A DNA stretch of 64,000 bases, taken from NCBI GenBank assembly GCA_012064415.1, contig SSNU01000247.1:214169-278168 (forward strand), written 5' to 3'. The translations under genes and the position numbers were made by a program. Within the stretch, counting starts at the first letter, position 1; each line of letters begins with the position of its first letter. Shown here in pieces: positions 34,101 to 46,600 of this stretch. The notes under the pieces were generated by a model. It made no database searches, had not been told where the DNA came from, and was given only the letters and a program-made list of their open reading frames with translations. Source of the DNA: Gyrodactylus bullatarudis (taxonomy: Eukaryota; Platyhelminthes; Monogenea; Gyrodactylidea; Gyrodactylidae).

Positions 34101-37100
34101 TCTAGCATGCAGAAGTCTTAATCAATTAAAAGTTTTTCTCTTCAGCTCTACAATTTCATAAACATTTTCAATATAATTATAAAATTCTATAAGGCCTTGG
34201 GAAAATACCTATACAGACGTAAGAATTAAGAATACGTGGATATATTTAATTCAAAAGATAAAGGATTCTACTTTTCTTTTCTCGACAAGGAGTTGTATTA
34301 GAATATTCAGTTTTTAGGGGAGGGGTGAATGCAGTAACCAATGAGATTTGAGCAGATATTTTTCAAGTGTTAAACCCTGAAATAACTCAAGGGGGGATCA
34401 TAGATAGATTCCGTCAATCGAAATTTCGATTCCACGAGTGACTCTTGTCCAAAGTACACATTTTTATTCAACAAATTAATTTTAATTGCATTGCGCTTGT
34501 ACAACCTACCTACATCTTCCCTTTACAATCTAGCCGCAATAACAACAGAGAAAGAGAGAGAGAATATCGTCAAATTTACAGAAATGTTTATTTTCTTTAT
34601 CATCTATCTAAACTTTTCTGTCTTTTTCATTCATCTCTCGTTCTTCTTCAGATTCTATAACAATAAGCTGAGAGGAGAGGAAAATTCTGATTTGCTAATA
34701 TGAAGAATTTCTAGTATTTTTTCAGGTCTAAGCTGTATTTATGAAATACAACGTCGAGTTAAGAAGCAATCACTTTTAGTGGAAATAAAATCAAATCTGA
34801 ATGAATATGGTAAAATTCACTTTTCTAGTAGTAGTTCTATGAATCAGTTACTACATTGAATAATATTCAATGAATATTTTCATTCAAATTTTATTTTATT
34901 TCCTCTGAATAGAATTACTCTAAATTCAACCTAGACCTAGAGAAAGGTATCAACTTAGGACGTCATAGATTTGCACCTTAAAAGATCTTTATCATCATTC
35001 CTGGGATTGTAAAAGAGTTATTAGTATTTTGTAATTCTTCTTGACATTACTCATCCGAATCTTGTGTAATTTATTGACCTCCAAGACAAGTAAGATTGGC
35101 TTATCTGCACAAATCAACTTCCATTAACTTTTCTTTTTGTACTTTTTGTGAAGAGGGGAAAATTACTGAAAATTTTCTTAAATGAATCTTAATCCCATCA
35201 GTCAATCAATCAAAAGAAATTATCATAAGCTTGCACTCTGGTCTTGGAAGTAAGACAGAAAATAAAAAACACTACCCCCAAAGGCAACCCCTTTTATAGA
35301 GAGAGAGAGAGAGAGAATGGAAGGAGAAAGTAACTACCAGGATGCTTTTCCCTCTCTAATAATAAATAAATACAACATACTAAATAGATAATCTTTATTA
35401 ATAATGTTGATTATAACAATTCAACATCAGTTAGCTTCAGAGAGACTTGCTTGGAAATAGGGGTTTTTACTTTTTATCTCTAAATGGCTTCAATCCCCAC
35501 ACAGTTGTTTTGCATCCTTTTTTGAAGAATCTAATCTTTTCATTAATTTTCGTTTTGTAGCGAGATAAAAAATTGATTCTTCCATCCTTTGTTGGCCTTT
35601 CTTTCCAACGCGAAAATTCATAGTCATGAAAGAAAAATCCACGCCAATATTTTTCAATGAATTATTTTTACAATTTTTACTAAAATTCAAGTTTTCGAGT
35701 TAAATTTATTGTTCAAACCACAGTATACACTAGGCTAGGGTGAAATCGGTTTTTCTCCGAACAACTAACGAGAAGACTTACTTTTCTGATAAATTTTAGT
35801 ACTCAAATCACCTTTAGCATAATTTTAAAGCGTCAAAGTCATTTTCCATTATCTCATTGCCCAATTTTCCCACAATATCCCACGGAAATGATAAAATAAC
35901 GAAATTAACCAGGAAGCCCCTTTTGATGAAAAGATAAAAATTAAGAAACTCATGAAATGGCCGAGATATTTTGGATTTTAGTGATTGCGTAGTGAAAATT
36001 CATTGAAAATTGAGCGGCGATTTGAAAAATTTTTGATTTTTAAAACCGAATGACATAATGCAGAATAATTGTTGACACCTGCTTCAATACAAAATAAAGC
36101 TTAGAATTGATAGTTCTATCAGAAAAGTTGGTCCTAGTATGAGGCTAAAAATTTCACCCTAGCCTAGTACACAATGTGAACAACTTAGCATTCAATCAAT
36201 AAGTCTCTAGATTCTCAAAAAATCCAAGATTTAGTAAACTTGATGATGAACCAAGCTAATTCTTTATTTTCCACAGATTTACGTGGAAAGTTTAATGTGC
36301 ATCCTTACCGGAATGGAATCATGGTCACTGATGTGGATGGCCAAATGAAGAAGAAAGACAAGACTCACTCAATTCTGTCTTTTGTATTTTGCTGCTACTG
36401 CTGTCAAGATAGCAATGAAATGAGTAACCCTGAAAATACCTCACAAATCCTCATCAATGACCCAACCTATGATGTCAATCATCAGACAAGATTCGATAAC
36501 GATAATGACCCAGATTTGAATTGCCTCGAGACAGTTCTGTGTCTGCCGAGGACAAGAAACGACGATAAATTCTTCTATAACAACAACACTGCCAATCAAC
36601 CATCACATTATCTGCGCACATCACAGCCTATGCTCTATCAGGATGGGTAAGAACTTCATAGTTTTCCTACACGACTCTCTTGAGTTTTAAGCCACTCCTC
36701 AGTCGTAATTCTGTTTTCAAGAATTACTATTTGGAGCGATAATGTTGCCGAACCTCATCCAGTATATTATTACTGGAATCTACACTCATAAGGAAGGTAG
36801 GAGAACGAACGAATAATAAGTGATAAACGTTTTATTTAGTCGGGTCTCCTCAGACTTAATCCTGGGATTTGATTATATCCTAGTAAAGCTAATTGATATG
36901 CCAAGTTCTCTTCAATATTCTTGGAAAATGTTGATTTCATAGATGAATACATCTCATTCTTATTTACTAAATCTAATTGATATGAAGTTGGGAATCTAAG
37001 ATTTTTACAGAAATCTCGATTATTTCATCGAGAATTCGAATATGTTGCAGATTTTTTGGAATCTTACTCATGTTCCCCAATTTTACCAGTTGAAGAAAAA

Positions 37101-40100
37101 AAATACTTTGATGGAAAATATGGCCATCTTTCAAATTTCGATTTGGCGCCAAAATCCCATTTTTTCGAACTTTGAACCGAAAATATTTATTGATTTGAAA
37201 GTGGGAGGTTGATCTAAAGAGTTTTTTCAGGATAAAGACAAATCACCGACAGTTACCCCATTTTCGAGAGATTTTGAATAATCGAAATTTCATTGATTTT
37301 CAAGTAGTAGGATAAGATTTAGTTGATTGATTTTCTTGTCTAATCATGATCCTGAAAAACCTCTTTTGATAAACCTCCAACTTTCAAATCAATAAAAATT
37401 TTCAGTTCATCTCGTTATTCGTACTAATTGTAGGTTGGCTCATAATTTACAATTTTTATATCACTTTTTTGAAATGAAAACGAATCCTCTTTTTTCAATG
37501 AACTGTGAATGATTTACCCAAAAAATATCTCCTAGACTAAAAGAATTCTTAAATCAGCGTATTCTGGAACCATTATAAAATCTTGAATCTTGGCAATTTT
37601 TGTCCAATTTTGTGAATTAAATCAAATCCTTTCAAAACTAGGAATATTCAATGATGAAATTCGAGAAATACATTTTTGATTTCCGTCATTTTATCTGCAA
37701 TATTTCTTCTCGACTGAAAGGTTTTCATATCGATTTTTAAATTTCATTTCTTCTTCTGGGGTGCATTTGCCTTTGATCATAATCATTAGTATTCAAAGCT
37801 GAAGCAGAAACTTTTATTGAATTGTCGTGTGTGTAGATGGAAACGAGAGAAAGAGAGATACTTGAATTATTTTACAAGATTTCCCCAATTTTCCTATACA
37901 CATTGTAACAATCAGAATTAATGCCTGATAAGGTTCTCCCCTATTTTTATAAAGTTGAGGTTGATAGGACGTTTGTGAATGATATTAACTGGATATCGAT
38001 GAGTTTTACGGAAATCTCAATTTATTCATTGAGAATTCAGATCATTTATTTTTAATAAAAGTATGGTCCCTTTTCAAATTTCAATTTGAGCTAAAGATTT
38101 TCATTGAATTAGACAAGAAAAATGACCACTAATAAAAAATAAACCAATTCTAGCTACAGCAATTTCATTTTGGTCCTTTTTGGACACTACAACACAGATA
38201 CAACTTTGAAAACATACCTAATCATTGCACACTACCCTGGTGAGTCACAAACAAACACCTTCATTACAATTAATCATGGAAAGAAAATAAAAGTTAAAAA
38301 GGGGTTGATTACTAAAAGGAAAAAAGAAATTTATGGGGTGTGTACATCACCTTAATTCAAGCCCTCACAATATATGCTAAATTGAGATATATATTTCCGG
38401 TTTTTTATTCCATCCCCATTATTATTCTTAATTATTCCTAGAAGGCGTGTGTGTGTAAGAGAAAGAAATGGGTGCCAAAATCCTTCTAGATAGATAGATA
38501 AGAAATCAGCTTGTAACTTTGTGTTTTTATCTGTTTTTAGACAGGCCTATCCGATATACGGGTCAACAAATAAATTATATCCCTACTTTAATGGAACCTG
38601 TGGCAATAATGGGCCTCAACTCTTCAATTATCGATCAAACTCTTCAAATGAACTCATGTACGAGGAGATGATGCCGGCAACGATAGCCCGTTTTCAACCA
38701 GTTGAGAGCAAAAAAATCCGATCCCTCATGAATACGCCCCTACAGGCTCATTATAATACCCATCTACCGATACTTGTCAGTAATCCACCTCAACACCTTC
38801 AGAACCAAATTCAGAATAATAACCCAGTTAGTTTTATTGATCCAACGAATGAAACGATATTTCATGCTTCCTACATTGATTAAAACATACACACGTAAGA
38901 GGGAAAACCCTGGGAGAATTTACAAATGAATAAAGAATTATATCTAATAGAGAAACACGGAATTTAGTGAGCAACAATAATTATTCAAATTATTTTTACA
39001 GCTACGTTCATTATTATTATAAGTTATAAATAAGACATTCAATGAAATAATAGAGTTCAGTCAATTTTACTTCAATATCATTGGTTGAGACAATACTCAA
39101 CTATTATTGGTCCCTTGTATACTAAAAGAAAGGTATAAATAGGAAAAATTGAAACGAACAGGAACTATCTATCCAATTCACTGTATCTATTATTCTCCTG
39201 ATGAATTTATCATTTCAAAAGAAAAATTGGCAATATTTGGCTCAAAATCTAGTTATCTTCTAAACTATGAGAGATATTGAGCAGGCGATTGCATATTAGT
39301 CATAACTTTGAACCAAGTAGTTCTTCAGGGAGCTGTCCAGCATAGATTGACTATAACGTTGTTCGCTTGCTACCTGACTATTTTGCTGTCTTCTGGCTTG
39401 TATTGGTCTATCTGTAGAAAAAGAAAGGTGTAGTATTTCTTAAAGAATAAGGATTATAAAAATTGCAGTGATTGTTATAGGGATCAGAATTATTAGAGTA
39501 ATAATTCTGATTATATAATTCATCACTTGAAAGAAAATTAAAATCAAGATTAGAATAAAAAACATTTAGATTACCCTGATAAAATTAGTCTGGACTCACA
39601 CAATATTTCGAATACATGTCGTATTCTTCTTCTGGCGTGAGATTATTACTCTAATAATTCTGATCACTATAAAAATCACTGCAATTTTTATAATCCTTAT
39701 TCTCTAACAACGTTATTTTTCTGATTGAATAATTCACGTAAATTCTCAAATACATCCGAAAATCCACTTAAAATTATATTAAAATAGAAATAAATAATAT
39801 ATTTTCACCAAATACGTATTTCTTAAAGGATCATCAGTGGTATCACTTTAAAAATGATAAGACTGAATGGAAATAATAATTTACAATTTTGAAAAAAATA
39901 GTAAGAGTTTAAGAATTAAGAATATATGCAAGCTGAAAAAACACCAAAACTCTCCATTAAATAGCAACAGGGTAGAGAAAAGTGGAAAAGCTCACATAGG
40001 CCAAGGTAGTTGAAGATTATACGAATAGTTTTTCTGAACACATAGATTGGCTTTGTATTGATTGATAAAGAATTTCTCCTTTACCCATATATCTATGCTG

Positions 40101-43100
40101 TCATCCCCAGGGTTTTTGTATAAAACGGAAAAATTTGAAATTGAAGCTACGTGGTTTTCCTGCTTAAGATGTCTAGTAACCGCGGTATCCTTATGTAGCT
40201 CCACAGTCACACTGGAATTGATAAACTAATAGAGTCTTCTCTTCAGGCTTGAGTATATCCTTATGAATCAAACTGAACAATCTCTGTGTTTTAAATACAA
40301 TTTTCAATTGTATATTATTATAATTTTGATCGATGAGATTATTAAGTCTTCTTCTTATATCACTACTGAAACCATCTCCTTTGAAGTTAAGCTTCATGAA
40401 TATAGTAATTTTATCCACCTCTTCTGTTTCGACAACCTCATCTCTAACCATAGGTTGATTGATGAATTTGTCCACAAATTTGCCCGGATAACCATTTTCC
40501 ATCAAACATGACTTCGAATTAACGACGTTATATATATCTATATTTAAACAAGGCCTCAGCAAATAGGTTTTCTAAAAAACTTTCTAAATATCTTTTAAAT
40601 GTATTTTCAACAAATCACACTTCTTTAGGAAGGATATATTCTAAAAATAACTCTTAACACATAATCTTGGCATATTTCATAGTAGCTAAACTTAATCAGT
40701 TTCATCATCTAAACGAGGACTGTAGAAAAATATTCGATATAAAATGCATTGAATAATTATAATCTAATTTTAAGGACTCTTCAATAAGACAAATGTCACG
40801 TTCCTTTACCAGTCAGCATTTCCCCTCGAATCCCACATCAACGAATGACTGTCAGAATAAAATTATCCTCCCTGAATTGAATCCAACTTCCTCAGAGGCA
40901 GTTCAGATGCAACACCAGATATTCTCCCGGTATAATTCCCTGCCACGATCACCGACTGTCCCAGTCAATATGATCAACCGGTTGAATCCTGAGAATGGCC
41001 CCATCGTGATCAACCCAACCAATCAATCCTATGTTTATGCTGCTATACCAAAGAAACATGACTTTCCTCAAACCAAGTGAGTTCAACTCTTTGTAATTCT
41101 TCCTACATTGAATCACTTAATGGAGCTAATTGATATAAAGTTATTAGAGTTTACTTTGTCCAAAAAACTCCTCATCTCTTCGATTCCCGTGAGTGGTTTT
41201 TCAAAATAAACATTCTCTATATTTTCTAGAAAATTTTTAAAATTTTTCGAAAATTTCCAATGAAATATTGTAGTTTGATAAGCTATAGTTCATTTGAAAG
41301 GATAAGAGAATTATGGCTTGAGAAAGTTACCTGTCTGGGCTTGAAGGGTTTAACCATTTACATTTTCCAACTACATCATGAAGAAAATTCACCACAAAAT
41401 CTAGAAGTTTAACTCTTTCTCGGATATGGTAAATTTCTTGAAACTTTTTCTGCTTAATTCGAGTCCTTTGTCTAGTGTTTATCCCATATACCAGTAAATA
41501 ATCGCAACTTTTATCGACTCTTTTCATTGCGAATCATAAAAAATAATTTCCTTCCTTATCATCCGGAGAGAAAATGAGTAAGTTCTCATCTTTACTTGAA
41601 TTAGCTTGATAATTTCATCGATTATTCCTTGTTTTTCGAATATATAAAAAAGGTTACCTAGTCTATGTATTTGTAATCAAGAAAAATAGATTTGAAAATA
41701 TTCAGAACCCAAATAAATAACAAACTGATGATGATTTATAAGAATTTCATGTATTAGAGAAACTTTGAACACAAGGACATCATTCCTTGATAACTGCAAG
41801 GTTTACATTCTCTAATTTATGAGTTAATCAATGATTTTTGAGTTGGCTGCAAGAACCACCTCAATAACAAGCCAAAATTTGATTTATTTCTCTTCTCTCC
41901 TGAAACAATATCTCAGCAGTATCACTAACATTGTTTAGGTTCATCTATAATCTCTCCTGGCCTGTCTTCTTTCCATGATGTACTCTTATGTTTCAATCCA
42001 GATCAAAAGTGTTCCATCTCCTGGCTTATTGATTAATATTTCTAGTATTTCTGCAATTTAGGTTGAATTATTCACTTTTACAATACAATAGTTCATCTAG
42101 GAACGGGGCTGGCTAGTATTCAGACTTGAGATCTTTTTCTTCTAGAATCTGGTCACTATTTCTTTTACATTTTCACTCTACTCTCGTATTTGAGATTTGA
42201 AGAGAGAGAGAGAGAGAACTGAATGGGTTCACATCGCTTCTTTCGAAATCATCAATTCCATCGGATTCTCACCACTTTTTCTAAGATTATGATTTTTACC
42301 AAGGTCAAAGTTGTTTTTTGATTTTATATAGATTTCGGAGGGTACTATTATTGCTTCAATATTAAAATAGTAGTTTTAGTCTGCATTTCATACGTTTGAT
42401 TAAATTTTAGATCATATTTTAGAAAAATGAAAGAAGATATTAAAGCCAAACGTACAGTTCTCAAAGCATCATCAGTGGTAATTCTTCAAAAATGATGAGT
42501 TAAAAGTTCATTCAAGATAATAATTTAAAAATTATGAAAGTAATAGTAAGAGTCAAAGAAATTAAGAATTTCTGAAGAACTCGTTAGAAAAACTACGCGA
42601 ATTACTAATTCCTAATAAAAATCATATTAACTATATCTATATCTATTGATATCATCATTAACTTATCCCATGTTATCAGTCTTATCAAACTCTCTCGAAA
42701 TTCCATGTGCCTTTTTCTTTACTTTGTCCAAAGAAGAAATGTGATTCTCTACTCTCGTTTAGAATTTATTCTTCTTATCTCGAATTATATACATTATATA
42801 ATTACAATTATAACAGAGTAATTGGAGCAAACTTTACTATTTTCACCGAAAGAAGAAACATCAGAGTTTCGGAAAAAATGCCGGAAAATGTAATCCGAGT
42901 GCATTATTTGTTTGTTTCTCTTAAACTTTTATTGTTATTGTTTTAAAATAGCTATGATCTTGGTATTGTATTACATGAATCAAATATCATCTAAATTGTA
43001 TATATCAAGGTAATACAAAATATCCCACTTTCCAAAAATCCTTTGAAACGCATTAAAATTTTCAGAAAATGATGAGGATATGTAGTCAAGGGATTTTAGA

Positions 43101-43545
43101 TAACTATCAAAATTATTCCCATCCGAAAGGTCATACAGATTGCTCAAAAACGTTAATTTTATCAATCATCGTAGTGAAATTCATTCAAAACTTAAAAAGT
43201 TTGTATTACCCTATTGTATATATTAGGTATTCAAAGAATGTGGCCATGATCGGAGGGAGTGAAGATTCCGGTGTTCAACTACATGCTGGGTCATCTAATG
43301 AAAAACTGAACAACAACAATAACTACGACCAGAGTCCTCCCCTGACAAGTGACTCAAATCAGTCACACTCTTACAACTCTCCGAGAACTCATAATAATGA
43401 AATCGCTCAAGGTAAATTGCCAACCAAGCCAATTATTGGCGCATCCGGCGGTGGTGAGAAATGTGTTCGCCTGGAGATGACAAAAAACCTCATGAAAAAG
43501 GCTGACATTCTCCTGAGAGAGGCCGACGGTCTACTCAATGAATGA
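28173..43545 (+). CDS. Unrecognised single-pass membrane protein, Cys-rich ectodomain
   Basis: Eight exons fit by phase: 28173-28566, 30701-31014, 32513-32626, 34726-34809, 36277-36646, 38541-38826 (or to the stop at 38883), 40775-41076 and 43227-43545. The long form is about 726 aa, the short form about 538 aa. In order: a hydrophobic signal peptide (IGIVVILLGWSLA); an ectodomain with eight Cys and an NGT glycosylation site, ending WSGSTQMMEATGKWTCSY, which looks like the F strand of an Ig fold; a Thr/Ser stalk; a TM helix in exon 3 (ILVIGLLALLLLSIVVNVAF) followed by Arg/Lys; then a long cytoplasmic tail with a possibly palmitoylated FVFCCYCC and Asn/Pro-rich stretches. The topology suggests a receptor or adhesion protein. 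I do not recognise the family. The start Met lies on an unseen upstream exon, since the first exon begins with two bases of a split codon. Confidence 0.75.
28830..28965. repeat. Right-hand piece of a foldback element
   Basis: The block CCGGAGAGAAATATTGAGTT plus the terminus CATTCTTCATATCAACAGCT matches the right arm of the 12.3-12.7-kb foldback. The left arm is missing. It lies in intron 1 of the membrane-protein gene. Confidence 0.6.
29430..29740. repeat. Internal part of a foldback element
   Basis: Carries the family's inner blocks: a TTGAGTTTCAAGGTGTGAGA segment, TTTTTCAGCGTCACCAATAG and the inverted TTGTCTAATGGGGGTCCTGA. Termini are not evident. Confidence 0.5.
33912..33968. repeat. piggyBac-like terminus
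   Basis: TTAA followed by CCCTTCATGTCC and the small palindrome TGTTCCACCA/TGGAACA. The same text recurs at 54842-54890. A matching opposite end nearby was not found. Confidence 0.45.
34726..34809 (+). other. 84-nt juxtamembrane exon of the membrane protein
   Basis: Acceptor TATTTTTTCAG and donor GTAAAA bound an exon that enters and leaves in phase 1, exactly as needed between 32626 and 36277. It encodes a basic segment (CIYEIQRRVKKQSLLVEIKS) just inside the membrane. Skipping it also keeps the frame, so it could be a cassette exon. Confidence 0.7.
35299..35316. repeat. (GA)n microsatellite
   Basis: GA dinucleotide run in an intron of the membrane-protein gene. Confidence 0.9.
36817..36857 (-). 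ncRNA. Decayed hammerhead-like motif
   Basis: Minus strand: CTGAGGA (36853-36847), an eight-base stem II region, TAAA in place of GAAA, helix III ATAAA/TTTAT with loop ACG, cleavage triplet AUC, then ACUUAU pairing with UUAAGU. It shares its flanks with 51202-51242. The G12 change should abolish cleavage. Confidence 0.5.
36901..37410. mobile_element. Foldback element, copy A of a recent duplication
   Basis: Left terminus TTGATATGAAGTTGGGAATC near 36976. Inner blocks GAACTTTGAACCGAAAAT and TTTTTTCAGGAT recur inverted at 37340-37405 (ATCCTGAAAAACCTC, AAAAATTTTCAGTTC). The first ~300 bp, including about 60 bp left of the terminus, are nearly identical to 49715-50018. The element lies in an intron of the membrane-protein gene. 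Confidence 0.75.
38929..38934 (+). terminator. Poly(A) signal after exon 6
   Basis: AATAAA lies 46 nt after the in-frame TAA at 38881-38883. It supports a short transcript of the membrane-protein gene that ends in exon 6. Confidence 0.5.
39441..39707. repeat. Foldback palindrome
   Basis: AAGAATAAGGATTATAAAAA and TTGCAGTGAT at the left are mirrored by ATCACTGCAA and TTTTTATAATCCTTATTCT at the right. GATCAGAATTATTAGAGTAA is likewise mirrored by TTACTCTAATAATTCTGATC. The arms are about 65 bp with a loop of about 125 bp. Confidence 0.85.
39807..39841 (-). ncRNA. Hammerhead-like motif at the 3' side of a Penelope remnant
   Basis: Minus strand: ACCA (39841-39838) pairs with UGGU (39810-39807) as helix I. 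CUGAUGA is intact, GAAA is present, and helix III is the self-complementary AUACGUAU. Helix II is weak. It lies downstream of, and on the same strand as, the GIY-YIG remnant at 39992-40562, where Penelope pLTRs carry hammerheads. Confidence 0.45.
39992..40562 (-). pseudogene. Penelope-like retroelement remnant (GIY-YIG end)
   Basis: The minus-strand frame from 40562 reads ITIFMKLNFKGDG, RRRLNNLIDQNYNNIQLKIV and then LLVYQFQCDCGA. This is the linker between reverse transcriptase and GIY-YIG endonuclease that is typical of Penelope-like elements. A second frame (39992-40210) picks up DTAVTRHLKQENH, resembling the distal GIY-YIG region. The frames are offset and the middle of the nuclease is missing, so it is a broken fragment. 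It lies in an intron of the membrane-protein gene, on the opposite strand. The RT domain is not seen nearby. Confidence 0.75.
41120..41612. mobile_element. Foldback-family element
   Basis: The left end AGCTAATTGATATAAAGTTA and right end CATCTTTACTTGAATTAGCT are inverted termini of the family. The interior (about 41200-41350) shares GCTATAGTTCATTTGAAAG- and ATGGCTTGAGAAAGTTACCT-like blocks with 47.7-47.95 kb, so one repeat seems nested in another. Confidence 0.55.
42201..42218. repeat. (AG)n microsatellite
   Basis: AG dinucleotide run, read directly. Confidence 0.9.
42446..42560 (-). repeat. Fragment of the Penelope-type pLTR
   Basis: The ~110 bp match 39807-39935 (ATCATCAGTGGTA, AAAAATGATGA/AAG, ATAATAATTTA, AATAGTAAGAGT, AAGAATT). 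The left end holds a decayed hammerhead-like motif on the minus strand: CUGAUGA, helix I CCA/UGG, with the GAAA segment lost. It lies in the last intron of the membrane-protein gene. Confidence 0.5.
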
Positions 43546-43621
43546 ATGAACTCATCTACAACTGTAGGATGAGTAAAAGAACAAAAGATCAAATCTCTCC
43601 GCTCATAATCAAAAGATTGTA

Positions 43622-43627
43622 AATAAA
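43622..43627 (+). terminator. Poly(A) signal of the membrane-protein gene, long form
   Basis: AATAAA about 77 nt after the stop codon at 43543-43545. Confidence 0.5.
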
Positions 43628-43699
43628 ATTCGCATTGAGAATTCCTTAACTTCTACTTATTATTACTGTATTTATTGTTCATTCTTTCTTTTGGGGCAA

Positions 43700-46600
43700 G
43701 AAACAATTATTACGTCACACTTGTTATTGTATTAGTTTTAGAACAAACCCGATCGAGATTACTATAAACATATCTAACTGGCATTGTTATCATATAAATT
43801 ATTATCTCATGTTAAAATTGTAAAAAGAATTCAAATACTTCTATAACAATAAATATATATAGCAATTTAATGGTTTTTCCTCTGGTAAAAGACGTAGAAA
43901 AATCTCTAAAGTTTTTTTTATTTACCATATTGTCTTTCAAGAATTGGAATGCTGCATGTTTTTCCCCTTTTGCATGTTGTACAGTGAAACAGGGGATTTA
44001 TGTATGAGAGATAGACCCAACCTTGAATGATGATGATGGTACACTTGAGGACACCAGACGTTGGCAGAAACAGTGAACAAAACAACAAAAGAAGTGAGTT
44101 ATTAATTATTGGCGATAAACTTTCATAAAAATGCTTTAATCCCTCTATATATATACACACACACACGTGTTTCTCTTTAACTGTACATAATGAATTTACG
44201 TGATAGCCGATGGAAAGTCGTAACTGCGCATTTCCCGTCTTTTTTATTTAATTTATTTTATTCATCATTGATAAAAAACTAACTCATGTTTTCAAGTCTC
44301 TCAATATTAATTCATAATCAAGATCTTGTCCCAACACACACGCGTGCATATTCGCTCTCTCTCTCTCTCTTGCAGGTCATGTTAATTTTCTGTAATGTGT
44401 GAAGAGAGTCATTAGATGTGCCCATTTCTTATTAAAGTTCATAAAATCTAATTGCGCCGTTTCCATAAGTGATACACCCTTTTTATATTAAAAGTTTACA
44501 CCACTGTACAAGGAGTATTTTTTCGAATTACACCGATCCCCAGTTGGTTCGCTTGCTTGTGTGTCTTTTGTCTTTTTTAAAAGAGATACTCAGTTGTATT
44601 AAACTCTTTTTATTGCCCAATATTTCAATTTCAGAAGTACATAATTTGATACAGAAAAGTTGTCATGTAAATCAGAAAAAGTTATCATGTTAAACAAAGG
44701 TCAAGATTTTGAAATAAACTCGGTAAAGTTCATACATTTTGAATTATTCTTCAACCAAAGATTTAAGAGCCCCATTCACTTTTTCTTGAACGGAAGAGAG
44801 AAAGAAATAAACATTTTCAATGGATAATTTCTGTGGATTTTCATGAAAATTGCTCGTCTGAATAAATGATTAATTAGGGGAAAATCTTTTAATAGAATTA
44901 TTTCTAATTCTGATTTTGATCAAGTTGAATCTATATATATTTGAGGAAGAAATAGACAAAATTGGATTAATTTTCTGTAAAATTGGTTCTGACCTGAACT
45001 CTACTGATGTCGATAGCATTTTGAAATCAAGTATGAAGATGCCAGATGATTTTACAAAAGTGAACTGCTTGCGTTTGAGTCTTTCATCTTTAATATCACT
45101 AGAAAAAGCGAACACAGTTTTGTCTTGGACTTTGTATAAAACTATGCTGAAACTAATTTGAACTAAATCGATTTTACTGATTGGTTTTTAGAACTTTTTA
45201 GGTTTTAAAATGATTTGAATTTAATAGCCACTCAAGATTTCCTCTATAGGTCATTATGGACAAAAGTAGTTTCCACGAATCTCTCTCTAATTAATCATCA
45301 GGCAGTTATAATGTGCAGATTAGTAATATTATATCGTAAGAGTTTCTTTCTATCAAATTTGGAAATAGAAATCATTAAATTCGCTTATTCACATGCTAGC
45401 ATTCATAGTGCTAGTTGGGATGTAATTTTTTATCATCTCTATAAAAATATGGAATTTCATAATAATAATAATACTTTTTACCCACTAATACTGTATGATA
45501 TTACTCATTAAAAATAACCTTGAAATGTATCATATTATGTATTATGCATTAGAAATTAACCCTTTTTCTATGTACTACACAGTGTGTAAATGGGTCTGTA
45601 CAACACTCACGCACACACAAACTGACTAGACACCATACACATTCTAAACGCTAACTGCAATAAATCAATCATTTACGTACCCTCATTCTTTTCAATTTGT
45701 TGTTATTCCCTGTGTTGCTATCAGTGGGTAATTCCCTCTTGATAAGGATGAAGTATTCCATCCATCCTTTGTATTTTTCAATGTGTTTCATTCTTTTTAC
45801 GAATGTAATGTATTTCCGATGATTAAGACGTGAAAAAAATTAATTAAAAAACCAAAAAGGGAATTTACAAAATGTGTTTATTTTTACTAAAGGGAATAAA
45901 TTTAGCGCCATGATGATAAATGAACTACAGTAACACGCAGCCAGCGAGGTTAAAAAGTTATTTTTAAATCAAACAAATCCAAAAGTGTGAACATAAATCT
46001 TGCTGAGTCATTGACGAATAGACCAATAATGTAATTAATATTTGTATCATTGACAGAAGAAATTTATCGCCTTTAGTAACTTATCCCTGACCCACGTGCA
46101 ACATGTTCTCAAAACGCAGACAGCTTGAAATGTGTCACGTGAAACACCATGACCATTGACTAAAGTACTGCTTTATTTATTTCTATAAATGTGTTACAAT
46201 TTTAATTACGTATTTAAAATGTATTATTACCCAAAAGACTGTTTGGAAATATAGAAATGCAAGGAAAAGTGAAAAACAATAACCCAGAAGTGCATTCCCA
46301 AGTGTCTTCTCTTGCATTTTTCATTCAAATTTAACCAAGTTCAAGAGAATAAAATCTGTACTTATTCCAGTATAATTGAATTTCACCCTCCCTCTCCCCA
46401 TTGTAATGATGAATGTGATAATGAACGAACATGATCGGAGAATTTGTCGGGATGTGTGTGCTCGAATGAAGAGAACAATGAGATTTACGACCCATCTCCT
46501 GTAGCATAATTATGGTTTACTATTTGATTGTCTTTTAAACTGCGCATTTCTCTTGAGCACACGTGCCCATTGAAGTATCCCAAATAGTTCTAGTAGAGTG

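Noticed and set aside
44916..45511. Two adjacent plus-strand frames (81 and 98 aa)
   Set aside because: No recognisable motif, AT-driven residues (Ile, Asn, Lys, Phe), no convincing splice sites joining them.
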